Origin: Holtermannia corniformis
Taxonomy: Eukaryota; Basidiomycota; Tremellomycetes; Holtermanniales
Assembly: GCA_001599935.1 (NCBI GenBank)
Contig: BCIJ01000002.1
Coordinates: 1,224,035 to 1,288,034 of the forward strand
DNA: 64,000 nt
Direction: 5' to 3'
Of the stretch, positions 33,956-47,078 are shown in pieces (position 1 is the first letter of the stretch; every line of letters starts with the position of its first letter). The translations under genes were made by a program, and so were the position numbers. The notes beneath the pieces are model-generated. The model was given only the letters and a program-made list of their open reading frames with translations, was not told the DNA's origin and ran no database searches.

Positions 33956-35704
33956 TCAAAACACTGTCGACGGATCTGAAAACTCGCCCGTCATCTCGGT
34001 CACGCCGTTTGCTCCGTAATGCCTCTTTGTCCATTTTGATCTCTCAAGGATCTCTTCGTCGACTCCACCGGATCGCGCATACGATCGCAGCGTCAGATTC
34101 TTCCAGTTGCGCTTTGGAATTCCGGGCGCTAGCTCGCTCCAGAGCTGTTGCCGGGATTGGTACGATGACGCGCTTGGGTTCGGGCGTGAGATTGAGAATG
34201 AAGGCTGATGGTGCGAGTGCGAGTGCGAGTGGTACGGAGACGGCTGTGACGTGTAGCTGTTTGCAGACGTCGGTGTGTGAACGTGTGAATGACCGTGCGA
34301 GTGATAGTGCCCGTGGTTGTGTCCATACATGGACGACTGTCGAGCCCATTGGCCTGTATCGACTCCACTGGATAGTGGCGCGAGCTGCTGCGGATCGTTA
34401 TACCTGGGCATATTCGACGACATGTTCGTGTTAAAGTTGGACTGCGTGGCCGGCGCCGACCTCGAGAACGCGCTCTCGGGATTGCACAGAATACAGTTGC
34501 AGCCGGGGCGTCCGCCACACGCTTGTTGTCGATTGTAGGAAAACGCAGCCGAGTAAGGGTTGGCCGACGACGGGGTAAGCACGGGATGCTGTTGCTGGTA
34601 GTACACCGGCGATGGCTGCGTCTGCGTTGTCATGGGCGGAAAGTAGGTCGGCTGCGGTTGCGGCGCAGACGAGTTGGTTGACCCATACGATGACCCAGGT
34701 CGCGGCATGAGCGGGGTCACGGGTACACCTCCGTTCTCAGCCGTCTCCAAGCGCTCCCAGTGGCCGGCGTTGGTAGCCGTCGAGATCGGTCGCGGCGGCG
34801 CTTGAGGTTGACTTTGACTCAAGTAACTGGACACGTAGCTCTTGGCTGAATCCCACGCGGACCCAACAATGCTCCTTCCGCTTGGCGGTGCCGAACTTTG
34901 CACGGGCGCGCTCGACGTCGCATTCGGCTGCGGCGTGTAGCGCTGTGCGTAAGTCGACGGCTGTGGCGGCGGTGGTGGTTGATACACGGATCCGTAGGAT
35001 GACCCAGCTGATGAGCCAAAAGCGCTGTACGGATTCCCGTTGTACGATGAGTTGCGAGCTGGGATCGGGATCGGGCGAGCCGGAGGAAGGCTAGACACGG
35101 TCGTAGCATTGCGAAGTGCCCCCCTTGGCGCCGTCGTGACTCTGGTATTGGTCGGTACGTGCGTTCTGTTCTTGTCAGCGCGCCATCTCAGCACCCCTAC
35201 GACGACGACCGACCCTCTGTCTGCCGTGCTATCTCCACTCAGAGCGGACCAAAACCGGCTGCCCCAACCTGGTGTTCGCTCGGTAGTGGACTTGGTCTGG
35301 TCTTGGTTCAAGGGCATACCTCGTGAACGCAGTTCCGCATCTGTTGGAGGCCTTGAAGACGATACATAGGCGGGACGCGGTCGGTTCTCACTGAACGCCA
35401 TCGCTTCATTGTAGTAATCATTCCAGGCCGCGTCGGACTGACCCGAGCGTCCCGACGAGAATGCCGATGGAGCAGGGGGCGGTGTCACCGGAGCGCTTGC
35501 ATTGTCAGCGAGTGTACATCCGCCTCACACTCGACCTCACCTGGAAGTCGCTTCCCGCGAGCGACCGAACAAGGAGCCCGTCAGAGATGAGAAGAATCCT
35601 CCACCGCGTGCTTCACTCGAGTCCCGTCTACCTAGATTGTCCAGTTCTGCTTGGGCCTCGCTTCTCTGGGCCTCGCTCGGTGGCGGCGTCGCAAAGCGCA
35701 CCAT
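33956..35704 (-). CDS. Low-complexity protein with amphipathic segments and His-rich tract
   Basis: Two or three exons. Exon 1 starts MVRFATPPPSEAQRSEAQAE and ends FFSSLTGSLFGRSREATS; a 46-nt intron joins it to APVTPPPAPSAF. The rest is rich in Ser, Pro, Gln, Tyr. It contains short Trp/Ser amphipathic segments (WGSRFWSALSGDS; GSAWDSAKSYVSSYLSQS), a Cys cluster GGRPGCNCILCNP, a run of alternating His-Gly/His-Ser near 34270-34310, and a conserved-looking C-terminus LRSYARSGGVDEEILERSKW then TKRHYGANGVTEMTGEF. The segment 35145-35215 may be another intron. I do not recognise the family; the C-terminus is most likely the folded or binding part. Lies just downstream of a gene of similar style. Confidence 0.55.
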
Positions 35705-35883
35705 TTTCGCAATCAGTCGCCAGACAGTCGGTGGGCGAGGCTCAAAGGCGTTGCATCGGCGTCATGGCGGGCTGTTGTCTTTGGCTCAAAGGAAACCACG
35801 TCGTCCTTTCAGCCCGCAAAACACTTGCACTGTCGAGAGCGCGCAAACGGGTACAAAGCAAGCATGCGTGCATACAGGCTCGC

Positions 35884-37140
35884 TCATCTCCACTGTCGCA
35901 CCTCTGATATCGGCAGCTCAACTTCAAACATCACACTCGGGCAGGCGGCGCTGGGATTGAAGGACGACTGCTGATATGAACTTGTCCCCTGCGCCGCCAT
36001 CTGCCGCAGAATATGCGGGGGTAGCCCACTGCGACGACTGACACCGTGGGGGCAACTGGAGCCAACGTTTGACTGATACGACCTATCGATTTGTCAGTGA
36101 CGATCCAGAGGGAAATAAACAACTTGCCCGTTCTGTGGCGCCGTGAGAGGCGCGATGGAGCCCGCAGAAGGGAAACCGTACGGCCCCGACTGGACGGAGG
36201 ATTGCGGGGCCTGCGATCGCAGAGTGTTATTTGCGCTCTGCAGCGCTGCCATGTACTGCCGTAAAGCCTGCTGCTGCTGCATTTCTTGAGTTGGCTGGTT
36301 TGGCATGTTTGGCGCGGCCATCGGCACGAAACTCGACGCAGTTGGCTGTGTTGGCATATGCTGCAGAGGCACTTGGGATGGCTGAGATTGCTGTCCGTAC
36401 TGAGACGGGACGGAAGCTTGCGAAGCCCACGATTGAAGAAAGGCGTTCTCACGCCGCAGCGCGTCAACGTCTTGCAGTAGCCGCTCCGTTTCTGCTTGAG
36501 TTGCTGTTGGCATGCTTGGCGCAAAGCTCGATACAGCAGGCGGCTGGTTGAACTGGGCAAATTGGGCCGTCTGAGGCTGAGCGGACTGCGTCGCGTTGCT
36601 TTTCCACACGTAGCGTTGACCATTAATCATTCGAACTTCTCCGTCGACCGACGATGTCACCCCGCTCGACTGAGGCTGTTGGTTCGGCTGATACTGGCTT
36701 GCCGCTGTCGAAATGTTACCGGGCCCTGTTTGCATGCTGTAGCCATATAGTCCATTCGGCATCGGTGCCGCCGTCGACATCTGCGCGACATTCGGCTGCG
36801 CAAACGCCGGATGAGGCGTTACGGGGGGCGCACCGTAGGCTGGGGGCTGTCCCGTCTGATTCGTACTCTGCGGCTGGGGCTGATACCAGCTGGGGATGTT
36901 CGACGGCACGCCATAGGCGTTCCGGTCGTTGGGAATCGGCACCGAGCCAGCCGTGCTCTGGTGCATTGGCTGGAGAAAAGGCAGGTTTGGCTGTGAAGTT
37001 TGTGTTGTCTGCTGCGGGGGCGGCGGGTTGCCAAGAAAGTTGCCTCGCTCTGCGTCCCTCGCCGCTTCGTCGCGGTCCGTCTCGGTCGCCGGGTTTGAGC
37101 CCGAAAAGTACGAAACGGCAGATCGCAACCAGGATGACAT
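35884..37140 (-). CDS. Low-complexity Gln/Pro-rich protein of unknown function
   Basis: Starts with an amphipathic segment MSSWLRSAVSYFSGSNP, then a long Pro/Gln/Thr/Asn-rich region, a block GEVRMINGQRYVWKSNAT, a short coiled-coil candidate (TERLLQDVDALRRENAFLQS) and a Gln-rich stretch. The long exon reads to 36094, but a donor after NGQ, a CACTGAC branch site and the acceptor TCGTATCAG give a 51-nt intron and a last exon ending SEVRQWR at 35884; this model leaves 179 nt to the ATG of the next minus-strand gene. Shares its composition and W-x-x-S amphipathic style with that neighbour, but no clear alignment. Function unknown. Confidence 0.5.
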
Positions 37141-37318
37141 GTCGCTGTCAGTCTGATGAGGTGAGTGATGTGAAGAGTGGGATGGTGGTCAAAGATGAGC
37201 GGGTCGAGGTGAGCGAGTGGCCAGAAGACCATTGAAACCCAGCTGTTGCGGCGATCAAAGGTCGTCAGCTTGACGCCATCAACGGAGCCCTCCTTTACAG
37301 CACCACCGAAAAGGTGCA

Positions 37319-40100
37319 TCACCGGGCTAGATAGACTGCGAGTAGCCCAAGTAGAAGGGTTACGGCGATCACGAGTTGTGTTGCTTGCCGCGCTGGGGGC
37401 TGTTCAATGGTTTGGATGGTGATGGTGATCTCGCCCGTCGAGGCCATGATCGCCTCGTGGAAAAGTCGCTCATCGGCGAGTCGATGGTGCAGAGTGCCAC
37501 TCGTACAGCTTACGCGTGCGCCACCTTGATAAACTCGTGAAGGGAGGAAGAGCTCTGTCACAAGAGGCTGGTTCGCTAGCCGATGGAACCGGTAAATGAA
37601 CGTCCCGGTCGTAGCGTCGTAGTCGGACGAGAGTGGGATGCCAGCGGTCGCGATCGCATATGGCCGCTAGGGAGCATTAGCCGCTTCCCATGCCATGATA
37701 CTAGCAGACGCACGACGACGACATCCAGCAATCGTCCGCCATCATCCGCATCGCCCCTTCGGATATCAGAGTACCAAGAAAAGTTTTCTGAGCACCACTG
37801 TAGCCTGTATCAGCGTGAATTCAAGCGCGCGCGCGTTGAAACCCCACGTCGTCCCCGAGCTCGTCTGTGTTTGCCGGATTATAGTTCCACAAACTGGCTC
37901 CGTCAGTCCCCTGTCCGCAGTGATCTCGCTCACGCACTTGAAAGCGACCAGACTCTTCTCACACGCCGAGATCAGCGCGTCCATCATCCGACGCTGGTAA
38001 TACCAATCACCCGTTCGGAACGCCTCGCCACCACTTGGAACCGTCAGTCAGACGCTATAACATCGCCGAGCCCAGCACGCACTTGAGATCCATCGGCACT
38101 CCCAGCTCGCCAATCACGACCGGTACGTCTCCTAGTCGTTTCCGCGCAGCCCGTACAATGTTACCAATCTGCAGCGCGTAGTTGTTCTTGATGCCACTAC
38201 CGAAATAGAGTGCGAGAAGGAGGAACATGCCCTGTCCGTCTCGGTGTCAGCACCTGCTAGCTGGGAAAGAGTCTGCACACACCCGTGACAATCCTTGCAC
38301 GTTGACGGTCATCCAGCCCGATTGCTTCTTGAACAGCGCATCAAGGTCATACCTGAGCTCACCATTAGCGCAGCCCGCACCTTGTGCTATCCAGACTGAC
38401 CAATGCGGGGCATACACAAACCCGTCCGGTCGATGCCGTTCGTGCCATTCCGGACACCACTCGTTCGGAATCGCTTCCACCATGCGCGCTTCCGCACCGA
38501 CCCCGTTTTGGTGCAACATTCGATCCCAGCGCATTACGAAAGGCATGTAGAAATCTTGATAGAAATCTACCGGGTTGCCAGCTCGATCAACGGTGAAGTA
38601 CCCTTCTTGTAGAGCGACAGCTCCGCCGCGCGATGGATCGTAGACCCAAACGCCTTCGCGTGCCCATGGGCAGGTGTGGCCTGAACGCCAGGCAGACGTG
38701 CGGGAGGGGTTGCCGGTCACGTAGTGGCTGACTTTGGTAGGGAAGGGGAACGTTCGGACATAGTGTGGGATCTTGGGCGTGGCGTGGCCAGAGGCCATAC
38801 TCATACCTTGCAAGGCGCTGGGGAAATCGCCGAGGTGGAGATCGGTGTTGTAGTTCTGCGTGTGTGCGTCAGCTCACTGAATTGCGATGTGGCATTACGC
38901 ACAAACTCGTGCAGTGACGACAGGCCAATATACCCCGGGTGTGGCTCGTTCATCAACTGCCCATGATGTCAGTCTTATCATCTCTCTTGCATCGTGAAGA
39001 AATACCTCGAAGCCCATCACAGCGCTCAACCCTGCCACCCGTCCAGCCAGCCTCGCAAACGCTTCCAGGAACGCCGTCTGCAGTACGTCTTGGATATTCC
39101 GCGCCGGAGTTCCATCATTCGACGGAACCATGAGGTTCGGCGCGAACGTTCTGCCGGCCCAGAAGAGGGTACTGCGGGGAAACGTTAGCCGAGCCTTGAG
39201 CCGAACCATGAAGCAAGGGACGTACTGCATTGTCAAGGAAGCCAGTTTCGTGTAGCCTGAGAGGTTTAGTACTCCAAGTATATGTCGGGAATGGTCCTAC
39301 CAGTTGGCCAGAGTCCACGCTCGCCCTGGACAGCCCCGCCGCGCACCCCACCGAGGTAAGCAGCACCCGAATGCTCGAGTTTCCGCCCATCGTCCGACAA
39401 GTCGAACCCTGCCATCTCCATCGTCCAGCCTGGGGCACCAGACTAGCAGTGTATCAGCGCAAGCTCGAATCCCATGATACATCGACGCACGCCACCACTC
39501 AGGCGTGAATAGACGTCTTGATGGATTGACTGGACGGGTCAGCACAGCCTTTGATTGAGAGGGGGTGGCATACGACGTAGCAGACGATACCGAATGGCTC
39601 CATACTCTGTATGAGCGCTACGAGGTAGTCGAGGTATTCGTCGTCGTACTGGCCGCTGTCCGAGATCAGTATCGGGCGACTATGCTCGTGGTGCGACGCA
39701 CAGACCGGCGTGCTCAATCGCGTCCCATGTTACGTTGAGTCTTACTGCGCAGCTCAGCCTTCCGTCATGGGCTCATTGCCGAGGATATGACCACCTACCG
39801 AATGTCAAGCCCCAGCTGCGCAATCTTTGCCAGTGATGTGGCGCATCCTCGAGGGAAAACGGACGGTCGACATAGCTCACTTTACGGTGTTGGTCGAGTG
39901 GTATCCGAGGTGAAGTCGGTCGGGGCCTACCTCGCTCAGCTCCCTTCTTGTACAGCGCCAATCAACACCTACACCTTGCTGGCGCCTCCGACATTGCACC
40001 CTCTGAGGCCGAGTACTCGGCCCTCGGCATCTACAAAGTGACGTCCTTTGATGTGGATACCATCCGACGTGAGCTTGATGGGAGTGTACTGCTGTGCCAT
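37319..40100 (-). CDS. GH5 endoglycoceramidase-related glycosidase (EGCrP type)
   Basis: Starts MAQQYTPIKLTSDGIHIKGR then HFVDAEGRVLGLRGCNVGGA, as in fungal EGCrP proteins, with no signal peptide. Later: FSLEDAPHHWQRLRSWGLTF, YDDEYLDYLVALIQSMEPFG, TFLEAFARLAG-like helix, and MGFEVFLMNEPHPGYIGLSS, where NEP holds the acid/base Glu. The nucleophile region is DVPVVIGELGVPMDLN (GELG). Middle motifs: RTSAWRSGHTCPWAREGVWV and VDFYQDFYMPFVMRWDRM. The C-terminus after the barrel has a beta-sandwich-like block and ends in a hydrophobic segment LVIAVTLLLGLLAVYLAR directly before the stop, so the enzyme may be tail-anchored. In Cryptococcus such enzymes hydrolyse glucosylceramide or sterylglucoside. About ten short introns. 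Divergent from DED1. Confidence 0.85.
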
Positions 40101-40535
40101 CGGTGCACACGGTGGTGACGATGATCGGTCGTGAGCGTGTTTGAGCCGAGAGCGTGTGTTTCATCGCCACGTGCACAGGGGTTCCACCCGCCAACCCCCG
40201 CGCCGCGCCACCCATCTCGGCGTTTCAGTATCGCCGAGTGACGCGTGAACGGCATTAACCCCCCCCCCGTTGGCTGAATGTGGCACTTGCAAATTTCCCC
40301 CCGCGACGCTCCTTTATCGCGCCGAACGCTCAACAGATCCAACCCGGTTTATCACCACCACCACCGCACTCTACTCTACACACTACTCTCCCACTCGTAC
40401 GGTCTTTTTTCATTCTCGCATAGAGGGGAAAGAGACACTCACTGGCGGGACCATCAAAACACACGACCCGACTGCTTCAAAAGTATCCAAGACCGCGTTC
40501 AATCACACGTTAGCTCTTACACCTCGCCACCCAGC
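40101..40535. other. Divergent promoter of the GH5 enzyme and DED1
   Basis: 435 nt. Contains a ten-C tract near 40260 followed by GTTGGC, and long CA/CT-rich pyrimidine stretches (40340-40420) typical of strong fungal housekeeping promoters, on the DED1 side. No TATA box evident. Confidence 0.45.
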
Positions 40536-42597
<2,062 letters not shown>

Positions 42598-43023
42598 TCC
42601 CTTCCACCCGACCCCACCCATCATCATCCCATACTTGTACTATTATCTCGTCTCGGCTCCGACTCGGCTCGACTTCGTTTCCCATTAGACGCGCAAACCC
42701 GCAAACAACTGTCTGTTCTCGCACACTAGATGAAGGCCAGCATTACGATCTCGCAAAGGAATAGGGAGGCTTGGGCGCTATCCAGGCGTGGCGGGGGGCC
42801 TCTGACTGGGGGGTGTAATGTGGAATCACCACTTGTGAAAGGACACTGGCGGGCTTGTACAGAGTGACATGCATCCATCGCACGACTGTGACGCGTCTGG
42901 CTGGGATGGCAAGCACAGCGCTTGGGGCACATTGGTTTCAGCGCACTGCCGTGGGCGTTATCGCAACGGACCAGGCTATATAGCCGGGCTCGTGTGCACC
43001 TCAACCAAGGACAAACTCCCACA
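42598..43023. other. Intergenic, with TATA element for the small membrane protein
   Basis: No gene supported. CTATATAG at 42976-42983 lies 41 nt before the ATG at 43024. Confidence 0.45.
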
Positions 43024-43382
43024 ATGTACACCGACCTACTCTTCCTCCTCTTCGTCAGCATCATATCCCTCGCCGGTATCTCATGCGCTCCATTCCCGAT
43101 CGAGGCCAGCGATAGCACCGGTCAGTGCCCCGCATCCCCAGCCGCGCATACCTGACCAACGCACGCACAGCGACCGCATACTGCTACAGCAAACTGCAGG
43201 AACAGTACGTCGCATGCGACCTCGCAGCGGCCGACAACGCCGAGTTCGATAGCCGGGGAGAGGCCTCCCATAAAAGAGTACAGCTTTTTGGGGTCATCCT
43301 GGGGTGTAGCGCTGCCGCGGGCCTGGCTATAGCTATCATCTGCGGTATAGTCTTGAAGCGTCGGCGCGCTCAGACCGCGTAG
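43024..43382 (+). CDS. Small secreted/single-pass membrane protein, tandem family S, copy 1
   Basis: Two exons, about 100 residues. Exon 1 is a signal peptide (LLFLLFVSIISLAGISCAPF) and short linker ending in SDST; the phase-1 intron of about 50 nt is conserved in copy 2. Exon 2 carries the family motif TAYCYSKLQEQYVACDLAAA then DNAEFDSR, a membrane helix (LFGVILGCSAAAGLAIAIIC) and a short basic tail KRRRAQTA. Topology: short extracellular domain with two Cys, one helix, cytosolic basic tail. No known domain. First of a head-to-tail cluster. Confidence 0.6.
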
Positions 43383-43657
43383 TGAACGTCAAACCACGCC
43401 TCCGTCGTATCAATGGCGACTGGACGCTTGCGGGCAAGAGTATCAAGTTGGGGTCGTTTGAAAAAGCCTGTGCGGCGCTATGCAGGAGTTTCCGAGTAGT
43501 AGCGATGAGGATCAGAAATGTACTTGTCGATCAGACTGTCCTGTGCGGTGAATACCGAACACACTCACTAAGGCTTTGGTCGTGATCGCGACCCCAAAAG
43601 GCATAAAGTCGAAAATCCCATCCCATTCCTCATCACTTTGACCATCACCTCGAGAAA

Positions 43658-44251
43658 ATGTTCTTCGTCATGCTCTACCTTGCGCTCACGAGCCTCATCG
43701 CACTACGTGGCATCTTTGGCGCTCCTTTGCCCGTCGCTCAAGAGGATATCGCAAGCAACGCGACCAACTCCAGTATGCCGGGTCTCTGCCACCCTGACAA
43801 GTACTGACCATTCCGTACAGCGACCGTCTATTGCTACAGCAACCTGCGCAGGTTCTATGTCGACTGTGGCCTCGCTGCGGTTGACAACGCCGAGTGGGAG
43901 CGCCGCCGCACTCGCTGGACAGCGGGCCACACCAGGGTAGCGGTCATCGTCATCCCTGCCGTTGCTGCGCCTTTTGTGCTCACGGCCCTGGTTTTGGGCT
44001 TCTGCTGGCTGAGTAAGAAGATGCGGGACCGCAAAGCTCGACGAGTGCAGCGAGCAAAGAGCCGAGCAACGGTCGAGTCGCGACCAGTCTTGGCAGAGCC
44101 AACTTCGAATTTTGTGCTGCCAAGCATGGCCGAGCCGGCGGCCGTCTATCCACCAACGACTCAGACGTCCACTGCAAGTCTTAGCGAATCGCTGCCTTCC
44201 TATGACAGCGCAATCTCTAAGACAACGAAAGAGGAGGCCGATCAGGTGTGA
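43658..44251 (+). CDS. Small membrane protein, tandem family S, copy 2
   Basis: Signal peptide MFFVMLYLALTSLIALRGIF then GAPLPV; after the phase-1 intron (GTATGC...TACAG) the motif TVYCYSNLRRFYVDCGLAAV then DNAEWERRR aligns position by position with copies 1 and 3. The membrane helix is VAVIVIPAVAAPFVLTALVL. The cytosolic tail is much longer than in copy 1 (about 85 residues), basic at first (KARRVQRAKSRATV), then Pro/Ser-rich with PSYDSAI, a PxY-like site. About 160 residues in all. A receptor- or adaptor-like role is possible but unsupported. Confidence 0.6.
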
Positions 44252-44385
44252 GGCTGTGCACGAGTAGATATGGAGTGAGCGTTTGACGACACATGTATGG
44301 CATACCTCGGCGTGTTAGGTGGTCTGCATTACAATCAGCTGTCGATAGGCAAATATGCTGCCCCTGCACAGTGAACGGAACTGCA

Positions 44386-44763
44386 ATGGTTTCGATGTGG
44401 GGTTATCTTGCTCTAGCACACTGCGCTTCCAGCTGCATTGCCGCGCCCATTGGAGAAATCAGCCTACTTCTGGTATGTTTACCTTCTTGCGCTCGCAACA
44501 CGCCCGCTATAAGCTCTGCAGGGTCTGCCCACTGCTACCATAATCTACACAGCTACGACTCCGTGTGTGCTGCGGACACTGGGGGTGCTGGCGTCAACTC
44601 GGATCCGACTCGAGCCTCCCTCCCCGCCTCGGCCTTCATCACTTCGCAGATGTTTGACCAGACTTTAGCACTTCCGAGGCATGCATGGAACCCCCTTCGA
44701 ACGGAGGTTGCGGCTCGACATCCGCCGACGCTTCGACTAGCTGGGACTGAAGTTTCCGTCTGA
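44386..44763 (+). pseudogene. Decayed fourth copy of family S
   Basis: A signal-peptide-like start (MVSMWGYLALAHCASSCIAA then PIGE) is followed by a GTATGT...CTCTGCAG intron-like stretch of 49 nt and then SAHCYHNLHSYDSVCAAD, clearly the CYxxL...C motif of the family. Splicing that intron shifts the frame; reading through it keeps the frame but adds 16 foreign residues. The membrane helix is missing: the frame continues Ala/Pro/Thr-rich to the stop at 44763. I read this as a degenerating paralogue; a short secreted variant is the alternative. Confidence 0.45.
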
Positions 44764-44990
44764 GAGAGGCGAAGAGTGATAGACTTCTAGTTGTAAGCCC
44801 GCCTTCTTTGATAGTAATTGTCAAGCGCAAATGCATAGCCATTGGGCAATATACTCAGGATACTCGACACGCAGATCAGCCTCCTGGGCTCATACTAGGG
44901 GCAGTTCGACGTCATGGTCAGGTAGTTGCCATATATCCGGACGCACCTAGCTACAACCATGATACTCACCACTCTCCCGCTTGCAGCACT

Positions 44991-45642
44991 ATGCAGCTCA
45001 TAGTTCTTCTCGCAAGTCTCCTCGGATTCCTCAGCGGCGTCTGGTGTGCGCCTGTTCCCGTCGATCGGATCGAGACGTCCAGCAACGTCACCAGCAGTAT
45101 GTCGCACGGCTCACTGGTCGCCCGCTGACAGTCCCGCGGGCACTACATACTGCTACGACAAGCTGCGTCGCGTCTACACCGACTGCACCCTCGCACTCAC
45201 CAATAATGTCCAGTATGAGCGTCGAGCAAAGGCATCCAAAGCATACACGACGCGTGCCTGGTTGACAGTCTTCGCCATCATTATCGGCCTTTTTATTCCA
45301 GGCTCTTTCTTGCATCGAGAGTGGAATGAAACAGAAGCGTGCTGTCGAGGGTGCAGAGAGTCGGCGGTCAACGATCCCAATGCGGGCATCGTCGGAGCGC
45401 AGTTCGGCGGCTGCAGACGCAATATCCAAGCCAGCTCCGGCATACACCCCCGCGTCCACATCAGCCCCCTCCACTCGGCATCTCTGCAGAACTCAGTGGC
45501 AGCGTCACGGTCCGACGTAGACGGCTCGCCCATGGTGCGGAATGACGAGGGTCAGACCACCGTCACATCCGCGCCAAGTCGCATTCCTGACGAGACGCGG
45601 CCGCTGGGCTCTCGTGCGAGCGACACTGGCGAGAGAACGTAG
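44991..45642 (+). CDS. Small membrane protein, tandem family S, copy 3 (model uncertain)
   Basis: Signal peptide MQLIVLLASLLGFLSGVWCA then PVPV. The motif GTTYCYDKLRRVYTDCTLAL then TNNVQYERR follows after an intron; the frame needs a donor at GTCGCA (31 nt), while the better donor GTATGT used by copy 2 would break the frame. The helix is AWLTVFAIIIGLFIPGSF. Beyond it the annotated frame gives an atypical Cys-rich tail, while another frame (45326-45520) gives a basic, Ser/Ala-rich tail more like copy 2. A one-base frameshift or an unrecognised intron after the helix is possible. Confidence 0.45.
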
Positions 45643-45754
45643 GTAACTTCTCCAACGGTTCAAGCGGAAAGCGGACAAGGAGGTAGCCGAGAGTTGTTGG
45701 CGTTTCGCTCGTTGTACGATTTCGGGCGTGTTTGCTGAGATGCAATGATACATC

Positions 45755-47078
45755 TCAGAACCGCGGCAGACTTATGAGCCCACCATTGGCACTCCATTGA
45801 GCCAGCTCGTCGGTGACCTTGATCTGACATCCTAGTCGACTCTCGCCGTCGCGGTAGGAGAGCGCATACAAGAGCATGTCATCCTCATCTTCAGATGGTT
45901 CGTCGACAGGTGCGCCCTCTGCGGGGAGGTAGAGATGGCAGGTTGCGCATTCTGTCTGATCAGTGGACGAACAGACGTGGAACGACTTACCTAGGTGACC
46001 GCCGCAGACGCCTTCCATCGCCGGTAGCTCGTGCCGCTTACCAACGTCGAGTAACGTCTCGCCGACTCGCGCCTCGACCTCTTTAATCTCCCCTTCGAAC
46101 GTCTTGAACCGTATATTCACTGCTCTTGTCGCGTCTGCGACGGGTACAGAAGAGTCCGCCGCTGACTGCGCAGTCTCCACTCGGCGCCAAATCTCGGCTT
46201 GCTCCGCCTCAGTGTGACCGTATCGACCACGCCAGTGCGCCCACATCCCGCTTGTAAGCGGCTGATCGTCGACAAGGTGATTGATGATTGCTGGAGCGTG
46301 CTCGACATTCAGGTTCGACAACATGTCAAGGGAAGGAAGAAGGATTGCATTCGCGGCATATCTGTACATAATCAGCGTGTGGCATCGTGGAGGCGGCGAA
46401 TCACTTGTGTCCACCGACGTGTGCGATCTGACCAACTCGTATCCGATCCTCTAGACCAAGCCGCTTGACCTCCTTCTCCAGAGCTCGGGCCAAAGGTACG
46501 CCCTGATCCGAGCACCGACAATCACGCGATCCGTGCGTGCAAACCAAAATCTCCTTGACGCCCGTCGCCATCCCTGCGGAGCTGGCCAGGACGTCCTCCA
46601 GTCGCCCATCGTTCTTCTTTAGACCTTCTATCCGGTGCTGCAAGTCGGGTCTGTACAGGTCTGCCGGATACGCCTCCGACTCGGCAAACTCGCTTGCGTC
46701 ACCTTCACCATCCCAGACGACGTTGACGTTAATGCCGCGTGTCTTCAGCCTCTGTGTCGTTTTGAAGACCAGTGACGAGGCCATTTCGACCCTTGCAGGC
46801 CATTTTGACGGAGGAATAGGGATCCGAAGCAAGAGCAGACCTTTGCTAGGGTTGAGTGCTCGTGGTAATGGAAGGAGCGCAGAGGTGGACGAGGGCCGTG
46901 ACCAGACATGATATGGGATGAAAGGTAGTCTCGGACAGCACAGAGTCTGAGTGAACATCTTGGTCATCGACCTGCTCGGCTGATCTTTGAACTTCCTTTT
47001 CTGCAGATTACTCGTCCGTGCTGATCGGGCGAGCGGGCTGTGGCCGATGGCCGAGGTGGCATTTCTGCCTCCTGCCAT
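45755..47078 (-). CDS. Fusion of sucrase/ferredoxin-like (Aim32-type) and adrenodoxin-type [2Fe-2S] ferredoxin domains
   Basis: Three exons. The N-terminal domain has ILVCTHGSRDCRCSDQG and, across the first intron, RVGQIAHVGGHK-YAANAI: the Cys pair and HVGGH block of the thioredoxin-like sucrase/ferredoxin-like family (yeast Aim32, Apd1). The C-terminal domain starts NIRFKTFEGEIKEVEARVGE then TLLDVGKRHELPAMEGVCGG HLECATCHLYL, with Cx5Cx2C and a fourth Cys in SRLGCQI, the ligand pattern of adrenodoxin/Yah1-type ferredoxins. The second intron splits that cluster motif. The N-terminus from 46958 (MFTQTLCCPRLPFIPYHVWS) is basic and aromatic and looks like a mitochondrial presequence; 47078 is the longest start. 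Likely a mitochondrial iron-sulfur redox protein. Confidence 0.75.
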
